Made by a program: the position numbers and the translations under genes. Under the pieces are notes generated by a model, which saw only the letters and a list, made by a program, of their open reading frames with translations, had not been told where the DNA came from and made no database searches. Shown piece by piece: positions 7,604 to 12,551 of a stretch of DNA of 20,169 nucleotides. Source of the DNA: JACDAN01 sp035697545 (GTDB lineage: Bacteria; Actinomycetota; Thermoleophilia; Gaiellales; Gaiellaceae); the NCBI GenBank assembly GCA_035697545.1, contig DASSCT010000140.1, positions 1 to 20,169 of the forward strand, given 5' to 3'. The first letter of the stretch is position 1; every line of letters starts with the position of its first letter.

Positions 7604-8643
7604 CCTTCGAGCGCCCGATCCTGCTGCTCTCGCTCCTCGTCCTGGCCGCCGGCGTCGCGTTCGTCTGGTGGCTGCTCCGGCGCCGTCGGATGCGTTATGC
7701 CGTGCGCTTCACGAACCTCGAGGTGCTCGCCGCCGTCTCCGGAGGGAGCGCGTGGCGGCGGTTCGTGCCTCCGGCGCTTTTCATCGCTGCCCTGGCCGCG
7801 CTCTGCGTCGCCTTCGCCCGCCCGCATGTCGACCGGATGGTGCCCAGGGAACGCGCCGTGGTGATCCTCGTGATCGACACGTCGCGGTCGATGCAGGCGC
7901 GAGACGTGAGGCCAACCCGTCTCGGCGCGGCCCAGGAGGCCCTGCGAACGTTTGTCGACCGCGCGCCCAAGCGCCTGAGGATCGGCCTCGTGATCTTCGC
8001 GGGCGAGGCCCAGGTGGCTGCGCCGCCGACCGCCGACCACGCGCTCGTGCGGCAGTCGATCGACGAGATCGGCGAGTTCCAGGGCTTCGGCGGCACCGCG
8101 ATCGGCGACGCCCTGGCGTCGGCCGTCGACCTCGCGCAGCAGGCGCTCGCCGAGGACCAGCAGACGATCGCGCTCCGCACGGCTCCCACGCAGGACACGA
8201 AGGGCCTCGCCTCGATCCTCTTCCTCTCCGACGGCGCCCAGACGCGCGGCACGCTGCTGCCCGAGGAAGGAGCGGCCAAGGCAAAGGACGCCAACATTCC
8301 GGTCTACACAGTCGCCCTCGGGACGCCTGAGGGCGTGATCAGAGGCGGCTTCGGGTTCGGAGGCCCCGGGAACCAGACGCCTTCACCCGGTTACGGCAGC
8401 GCCGAGATCATCCCCGTTCCGCCGGATCCCGAGACGCTTCGCGGGATCGCCGAGACGACAGGCGGCCGGTTTACCGAGGCCCGCACGGCCCAGACGCTCG
8501 AGCGGACCTACGAGAAGCTGGGCTCCAGCCTGGGCCGCGAGCCCGGGACGAGCGAGGTCACGTTCCTCTTCCTCGCGGGGGCAGGCGCCCTGCTACTCGC
8601 CGCCGGCCTTCTCTCCGCGCTCTGGTCGCCCCGGTTCCCTTAG
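7600..8643 (+). CDS. BatA/BatB-like membrane VWA-domain protein (second copy)
   Basis: This 347-residue paralogue of the VWA protein two genes upstream has the same plan: N-terminal helices at about residues 6-26 and 57-73, a VWA domain and a C-terminal helix (FLFLAGAGALLLAAGLLSALW). MIDAS residues fall at the same positions, D93-T-S95-R-S97, with T166 in GTAIGDA and D211 in FLSDGAQ. It differs by longer loops, including a Gly/Pro-rich insert around residues 247-266 (GGFGFGGPGNQTPSPGYGS). Together the two could form a hetero-oligomer recruited by the MoxR ATPase through the DUF58 protein. The ATG at 7600 overlaps the upstream stop. The last 51 bases overlap the end of the convergent SnoaL-like gene. 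Bat proteins were named for aerotolerance in Bacteroides; the actinobacterial role is not established. Confidence 0.9.
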   Translation: MTFERPILLLSLLVLAAGVAFVWWLLRRRRMRYAVRFTNLEVLAAVSGGSAWRRFVPPALFIAALAALCVAFARPHVDRMVPRERAVVILVIDTSRSMQARDVRPTRLGAAQEALRTFVDRAPKRLRIGLVIFAGEAQVAAPPTADHALVRQSIDEIGEFQGFGGTAIGDALASAVDLAQQALAEDQQTIALRTAPTQDTKGLASILFLSDGAQTRGTLLPEEGAAKAKDANIPVYTVALGTPEGVIRGGFGFGGPGNQTPSPGYGSAEIIPVPPDPETLRGIAETTGGRFTEARTAQTLERTYEKLGSSLGREPGTSEVTFLFLAGAGALLLAAGLLSALWSPRFP

Positions 8644-9072
8644 ACCGTCCGCGTGGACATAGACCTTCTCGCCGCGGAAGAGGCGTCGTTCGCGGTCCCA
8701 CGGGAACCAGATGACGACCTGGAACTCGACCGGCTGGCCCTCAGCCTTGTAGTCGAGCCAGTCACGCTCGTGCGTGCCGGTGACGTTCGCCTCTTCGCAG
8801 ACCCCCTGCGGCCCGACGACGATGTCGGTGAGATCGAAGTGGATGTCCGGGAAGGCCGTGAGCAGTCCCGTGTAGAAGCGCGTTGCGCCCTCGTGCCCTT
8901 CCCACCGCTCTGACTCGCCGACGATCTCGTAGACACAGTCGTCGGTCAGCGTCGCCAGGAGGCCTGCGATGTCGCGGTCGTCCTCGGCGATCGAGTGCTG
9001 CTTCCAGAGCTCGTAGATCGCCTGCACCTCGACCGGGTCGACCTCGAGCTTCATCAACTCGCGCACGTCCAT
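8593..9072 (-). CDS. SnoaL-like / NTF2-superfamily protein
   Basis: This 159-residue protein is an alpha+beta-barrel of the SnoaL-like type. The N-terminal helices include the motif IAEDDRDIAGLLATLTDDCVYEIVG, typical of the family opening, followed by WEGHEGATRFYTGLLTAFPDIHFDLTDIVV and the strand region VEFQVVIWFPW. Relatives bind or isomerise small hydrophobic molecules (polyketide cyclases, ketosteroid isomerases), but most are uncharacterised and no pathway partner is adjacent. Conserved sequence ends near KVYVHADGL; the last about 17 codons run into the 3' end of the VWA gene on the other strand. The ATG at 9072 is divergent from the cation exporter gene. Confidence 0.82.
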   Translation of the reverse strand: MDVRELMKLEVDPVEVQAIYELWKQHSIAEDDRDIAGLLATLTDDCVYEIVGESERWEGHEGATRFYTGLLTAFPDIHFDLTDIVVGPQGVCEEANVTGTHERDWLDYKAEGQPVEFQVVIWFPWDRERRLFRGEKVYVHADGLREPGRPERGEKAGGE

Positions 9073-9092
9073 GGTGAGGGATCTTGCCGGAC

Positions 9093-9098
9093 TATCCT
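9093..9098 (+). promoter_or_regulatory. Possible -10 element of a leaderless transcript for the CDF exporter
   Basis: TATCCT fits the TANNNT consensus and ends 6 bases before the GTG at 9105, the spacing expected when transcription starts at the start codon. There is no ribosome binding site and no convincing -35 element. Confidence 0.4.
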
Positions 9099-9104
9099 GG
9101 GTTT

Positions 9105-9995
9105 GTGAATCACCTGAGTGCCGTGAGAGCGCGAAATCGTCGTGTTCTAGCCGTGGTCCTCGGCCTTACGCTGGCCTTCACGGGCGTGGAGATCGTCGGC
9201 GGCCTCCTGACCGGAAGCCTCGCGCTCCTGGCCGACGCCGTCCACATGCTCTCCGACAACCTGGCGCTCGCACTCGCGCTCTTTGCCGTCTGGCTCGCGG
9301 GGCGGCCGAGCACTCCGGAGCGAAGCTTCGGCTACCAACGGGCGGAGATCCTCGCCGCCCTCGCCAACGGCGTCATCCTTGTGGTACTCGCGATCTGGAT
9401 CTTCATCGCGGCCTGGGGCCGGCTGATGGACCCGCCGGACGTGCTCGCCGGCTGGATGGCGGTCGTCGCGGTCATCGGTCTGGCCGTGAACCTCGTCGCC
9501 GCGGCGATTCTCGCCCGGGCCGGCCACGACACGCTGAACATGCGCGCCGCGTTCAGACACGTCATCGCGGATGCACTCGGCTCCGCCGGTGTTCTCGCCG
9601 CGGCGCTGGTCATCCTCCTCACAGGCTGGCGCTACGCCGATCCGCTCGCGGGCGCCCTGATCGCCGTGGCGGTCCTCGCGAGCTCCTGGAGCGTCTTGCG
9701 GGACTCGGTGAACATCCTGCTCGAGGGAGCGCCGAAGGGCATCGATCCACGCGAGCTCGGACGCAGGCTGGCCGAGGCGCCGGGCGTCGTCGAAATCCAC
9801 GACCTGCACGTCTGGACGATCACGTCCGGCTTCCCCTCTCTGTCCGCGCACGTCCTCGTCGCGCGCGACGACGACTGCCACGCCCGCCGCCGGGAGCTCG
9901 AAGAGCTGCTGCTGCGCGAGTACGGCATCGAGCACACGACGCTTCAGGTCGAGCATGCCGCTCCTCCCGTCGTTTCGATTCAATCCCGCCGATGA
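9105..9995 (+). CDS. Cation diffusion facilitator family transporter (CzcD/ZitB-type, probable zinc exporter)
   Basis: This 296-residue membrane protein is a CDF metal/proton antiporter. Six transmembrane helices are expected between residues 12 and 195. The transport site is intact: H47-x3-D51 in ADAVHMLSD on helix 2 and H152-x3-D156 in HVIADALGS on helix 5, the HD/HD pattern of zinc-preferring members. FGYQRAEILAALAN is a further family motif. The cytoplasmic C-terminal domain follows from about residue 205 (GVVEIHDLHVWTITSG, SAHV). I chose the GTG at 9105 over the TTG at 9084 because a TATCCT element sits just before it and the seven extra residues are not conserved-looking. The stop overlaps the start of the DUF6328 gene (ATGA), so the two are coupled. 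Confidence 0.92.
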   Translation: MNHLSAVRARNRRVLAVVLGLTLAFTGVEIVGGLLTGSLALLADAVHMLSDNLALALALFAVWLAGRPSTPERSFGYQRAEILAALANGVILVVLAIWIFIAAWGRLMDPPDVLAGWMAVVAVIGLAVNLVAAAILARAGHDTLNMRAAFRHVIADALGSAGVLAAALVILLTGWRYADPLAGALIAVAVLASSWSVLRDSVNILLEGAPKGIDPRELGRRLAEAPGVVEIHDLHVWTITSGFPSLSAHVLVARDDDCHARRRELEELLLREYGIEHTTLQVEHAAPPVVSIQSRR

Positions 9996-10459
9996 GCCAT
10001 GCGGAGAGCAAGGAAGAACGCCTCAACCGCGAGCTGATCGAGTTCCTGAACGAGCTGCGCGTCGTGCTGCCCGGCGTTCAGGTCCTGTTCGCGTTCCTCC
10101 TCACCGTCCCGTTCACGAACCGGTTCGAGGACGTGACGAACGGACAGCGGCAGGTCTTCTTCGCAACGTTTCTCTGCACGACTGCGGCGACCGCCCTCCT
10201 TATCGCCCCGTCCGCGTACCACCGGCTGCGGTGGCGGCAGCACGACAAGGAGCAGCTGTTGAGGACGGCGAACCGCCTCTCGATCGGCGGGATGGTCTTC
10301 CTCACCTTCGCGCTCGTCGGCGCGGTCTACCTGGTGACCGATCTCTTGTTCCACTACGCCGCGGCGGTCGTCGTGACCGCCGCGGTCGGTGGATTCTTCG
10401 GCTGGTTCTGGTGGGGCCTGCCGCTCTGGCGAGCGGCGGCCGACGACAACTCCTCCTAG
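9992..10459 (+). CDS. DUF6328 family four-helix membrane protein
   Basis: This 155-residue protein opens with a charged cytoplasmic segment (SKEERLNRELIEFLNELRVVLPG), followed by four hydrophobic helices at about residues 30-48, 60-75, 100-120 and 125-145. The ELRVVLPGVQVLFAFLLTVPF stretch and the RLSIGGMVFLT region match what I recall of DUF6328 proteins of actinobacteria, which have no established function. It overlaps the CDF exporter stop by four bases, so the two proteins are probably made together; a link to metal export is inference only. Its TAG stop shares the palindrome CTAG with the stop of the convergent BON gene. Confidence 0.8.
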   Translation: MSHAESKEERLNRELIEFLNELRVVLPGVQVLFAFLLTVPFTNRFEDVTNGQRQVFFATFLCTTAATALLIAPSAYHRLRWRQHDKEQLLRTANRLSIGGMVFLTFALVGAVYLVTDLLFHYAAAVVVTAAVGGFFGWFWWGLPLWRAAADDNSS

Positions 10460-10908
10460 GACGCCGTCGGTGCCTCGGCGCCGGGAGTGCGGAGCAGGTT
10501 CTCGACCTCCTGGACACCCTGCACGCTCCTGGCCCGCTTCTCCAGATCCGCGATTAGCTCTGCCTCCATGACCTCGCCCCGCAGAACGACCTTGCCGTTT
10601 TCGGCGTTCACGTTGATCTGACCCTTCGGAACCTCCGGGTCGCGGAAGATCTCCGTCTCGACATTCCGGGCCAGGGTGGCGTCGTCGGGTTGCGGCTTCA
10701 GCTCCTCCTTCACAGGCGTCGCCTTCTCCTTCAGAGCCTCGGCCTGTGCGGAGGCCGAGCCGGCAAGCTGCTCAGTTTCGCGGGCGCCGCGGTTGAGGAA
10801 CGACGCGATCTTGTCCCGCGCCATCTCGCGACGGCGCCGGCCCTGCTGCGGGTTGAAGAAGTAGGTCAGTGCGGCCCCGATGCCGACGAGGCCAATCAGC
10901 TTTCGCAT
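10456..10908 (-). CDS. BON-domain protein with N-terminal membrane anchor
   Basis: This 150-residue protein starts with a short hydrophobic helix (residues 3-18, KLIGLVGIGAALTYFF) followed by NPQQGRRRREMARDKI, a YtxH-like anchor pattern. A polar linker of about 35 residues leads to one BON domain (76-140: DDATLARNVETEIFRDPEVPKG, VVLRGEV, LEKRARSVQGVQEVENLL). BON domains bind phospholipid or other envelope ligands and occur in stress proteins such as OsmY. The ATG at 10908 is preceded by AAGGGAG at a spacing of about 6 bases. The gene is monocistronic-looking and ends in the CTAG shared with the DUF6328 gene. Confidence 0.85.
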   Translation of the reverse strand: MRKLIGLVGIGAALTYFFNPQQGRRRREMARDKIASFLNRGARETEQLAGSASAQAEALKEKATPVKEELKPQPDDATLARNVETEIFRDPEVPKGQINVNAENGKVVLRGEVMEAELIADLEKRARSVQGVQEVENLLRTPGAEAPTAS

Positions 10909-10977
10909 GGCGGCTCCCTTTCTCTCTCTCGTGAACTCCGGGGAGCCTACCCCCTCGCTGGCCGCCGAAACCCTTGG

Positions 10978-11271
10978 TCAGTCGCCCCAGTCGAAGTCGC
11001 GCGAGCGACCCCAGAGCGCGTCTTCGCGCGTCGGCTCGGCGCTCTCCTCGTCCGGACCGGGATACTCGGCGGGCGCCCCGACTGGGTGGCCGTCGAGTGT
11101 GTCCTCGACCCTTGCTTGCTCCTCGGTCTTGAAGAGCGGGTGGTTCTGGAACGGATCCTCGATCCTGTAGCCGTCGATCGGCATGTCACCCTCAAGCTCG
11201 GCGTTCTTGCGCTTCAACTCGAGGTGGTCCTGAATCACGCTTGCGAATAGTGAAGATGTCTCAACAGGCAA
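10978..11271 (-). CDS. Acidic 97-residue protein of unknown function (TTG start)
   Basis: I cannot name this protein. It has a short N-terminal amphipathic helix (SSLFASVIQDHLELKRKN), the segment MPIDGYRIEDPFQNHPLFKT, and an acidic Pro/Glu-rich C-terminus ending SRDFDWGD. No signal peptide or membrane helix is present. The frame is open upstream into the cyclase gene, but TTG at 11269-11271 is preceded by GGAGGA only 3-4 bases away, so translation should start there. The nearest in-frame ATG at 11182-11184 would drop the N-terminal helix. It follows the diguanylate cyclase gene on the same strand after 83 bases, with a small hairpin between, and may be cotranscribed with it. Confidence 0.7.
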   Translation of the reverse strand: MPVETSSLFASVIQDHLELKRKNAELEGDMPIDGYRIEDPFQNHPLFKTEEQARVEDTLDGHPVGAPAEYPGPDEESAEPTREDALWGRSRDFDWGD

Positions 11272-11274
11272 TTG

Positions 11275-11280
11275 TCCTCC
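11275..11280 (-). promoter_or_regulatory. Shine-Dalgarno GGAGGA supporting a TTG start
   Basis: On the minus strand GGAGGA is followed by CAA and then TTG at 11271. The strong match to the anti-SD, despite the short spacing, decides the start of the 97-residue protein. Confidence 0.65.
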
Positions 11281-11313
11281 GTTGCTCCGCAGTGCTGTCA
11301 CCTCTGTAACAAG

Positions 11314-11329
11314 CGGCCTAGTTCGGCCG
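11314..11329. other. Short intergenic hairpin between the cyclase and the acidic protein gene
   Basis: CGGCC at 11314-11318 pairs with GGCCG at 11325-11329 around a 6-base loop. It is a weak stem that may attenuate transcription between the two minus-strand genes. No T-run is present. Confidence 0.3.
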
Positions 11330-11354
11330 GCGGCGGATTCTAACGCCTTCAACG

Positions 11355-12260
11355 CTACGTGCCGCTGCTGACGGTAACGCTGCGCGCACCGACTCGATTC
11401 TTGCCTGACCGCTTCGCGTCGTACAGCGCTCGGTCGGCGTCGGCGACCAGATGATCCTGCGAGGACGCGGCGGGGAAGGCGGCGACGCCGAAGCTCGCCG
11501 TCACCTGGAACGTGTGCCCGTTCGCAGCCACTAGCTCCTGGTCGGCGAGTGTGTGCCGTATCCGCTCGGCGAGCTTCACGCCGCCTTCCAGGTCGGTCTC
11601 GGGCAGGAGCACAGCGAACTCCTCGCCGCCCCAGCGACCCGCCAGATCGATCTCGCGAATGCTCCCCTGGAGCAGGTCGGCAAAGGCCTTCAGCACCTCG
11701 TCGCCCGTCGGATGGCCGAAGCGGTCGTTGACTGCCTTGAAGTCGTCGATGTCGGCGAGGACGAGCGCGAAGGGCTCGCCGAAACGCCCGGCCCGCGCGA
11801 GCTCCTGCTCGAGGGCAGCGGCGCACAGACGCCTGTTCGCGAGCCCGGTGAGCCCGTCCACGAGCGCCTGCTTCTCGACCGTCCGGTGCCGCTGTGCATT
11901 GCCGAGGGCGATCAGAGCATGGCCGATGAGCCAGTCGGCGACCTCGCGCTGATCGAAGCTGAACTCGTCACCGACGAGCTCCAGCGTGCCGAACGCCCCG
12001 AGCGGAAGCTCGAGCCTCGCGGCTCCCTCATCGACTCCGAGCATGTCGTCGTCCGTGACGAGCCGACCGCGAGAGGCTCCGGTCAATTCGACTGCGGTCT
12101 CGACGATCACGCGCAACAGCTGGTCGATGTCGTGCGTGGCGGCGAGGGCTTCCCCGAAGCGAAGAGTCGTCTCGCGGGCTCGCCGCCGTTCCTCTTCGAG
12201 CTCCTTGACCCGAGCCTCAAGCTGATCGGCGCGAACGAGCTTGAACCTGAACCGTCCCAT
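11355..12260 (-). CDS. GAF-like sensor diguanylate cyclase (GGDEF)
   Basis: This 301-residue cytoplasmic enzyme makes cyclic di-GMP from two GTP. It has an N-terminal coiled coil (about residues 12-35, LEARVKELEEERRRARE), a GAF-like sensor region (about 40-125, VIVETAVELTGASRGRLV, a domain start typical of GAF) and a C-terminal GGDEF domain (about 130-292). The domain shows DGLTGLANRR (135-144), ADIDDFKAVND with metal-binding D170, the signature GGEEF (211-215), and AKRSGKNRV near the end. An RxxD inhibitory site (R202-E-I-D205) lies exactly five residues before GGEEF, so product inhibition should be intact. The ATG at 12260 is preferred to an in-frame ATG at 12428 because the upstream residues are antisense of a neighbouring gene. 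Confidence 0.92.
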   Translation of the reverse strand: MGRFRFKLVRADQLEARVKELEEERRRARETTLRFGEALAATHDIDQLLRVIVETAVELTGASRGRLVTDDDMLGVDEGAARLELPLGAFGTLELVGDEFSFDQREVADWLIGHALIALGNAQRHRTVEKQALVDGLTGLANRRLCAAALEQELARAGRFGEPFALVLADIDDFKAVNDRFGHPTGDEVLKAFADLLQGSIREIDLAGRWGGEEFAVLLPETDLEGGVKLAERIRHTLADQELVAANGHTFQVTASFGVAAFPAASSQDHLVADADRALYDAKRSGKNRVGARSVTVSSGT

Positions 12261-12319
12261 GGGGCTGTTCTCACGTTGTCGGCTGCTGAGGTCGGGAGCA
12301 TGAGTCCGGCTTTCGCGTC

Positions 12320-12325
12320 TAGGAT
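12320..12325 (+). promoter_or_regulatory. Possible -10 element of a leaderless transcript for the 72-residue basic protein
   Basis: TAGGAT (TANNNT) ends 7 bases before the GTG at 12333. No ribosome binding site is present, and the spacing suits a transcript starting at the codon itself. Confidence 0.4.
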
Positions 12326-12332
12326 GCGCCGC

Positions 12333-12551
12333 GTGCCACGCGCCCGCTACCTCTTGACCCGCCGCCTGGGCTGGTGGGGCATCGCCCTCACCGCCTGGGA
12401 TCTCTGGCGGCGCATTCCCAAGCGCCACCGCAAACAGATCTTGCGAGAGCTACGCCGGTATGCGCCCATGACCGCCCGTCAGGTGACTCGCGAGGTCAGG
12501 CGCATGCGCGACGCGGCGCGCGCCGCATCAGCGCGCTCCGGCTCCCCTTAG
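12333..12551 (+). CDS. Small very basic protein, 72 residues (unknown)
   Basis: I do not recognise this family. The protein is rich in arginine (ends of RYLLTRRL, IPKRHRKQILRELRRYAP, VTREVRRMRDAARAA) with one Trp-rich hydrophobic stretch, LGWWGIALTAWDLW (residues 12-25), that could be a membrane anchor or an amphipathic helix. ATG codons at 12300 and 12324 are in frame and possible. GTG 12333 is preferred because TAGGAT sits at leaderless spacing before it. The stop overlaps that of the convergent sucA/kgd gene by four bases. It is divergent from the diguanylate cyclase. The strongly biased composition fits a real coding region, but support is moderate. Confidence 0.55.
   Translation: MPRARYLLTRRLGWWGIALTAWDLWRRIPKRHRKQILRELRRYAPMTARQVTREVRRMRDAARAASARSGSP

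Noticed and set aside
9071..9991. Upstream extension of the DUF6328 frame through the CDF gene
   Set aside because: It is an out-of-frame shadow of the exporter; the ATGA overlap at 9992 and the conserved N-terminus fix the start.
10919..10931. CT-repeat tract upstream of the BON gene as a phase-variable repeat
   Set aside because: It is short and imperfect, and on the coding strand it simply forms the AG-rich region around the ribosome binding site.
11272..11826. Long upstream extension of the 97-residue protein frame into the cyclase gene
   Set aside because: The extension is an out-of-frame shadow of the GGDEF coding sequence; a strong GGAGGA just before TTG 11271 marks the start.
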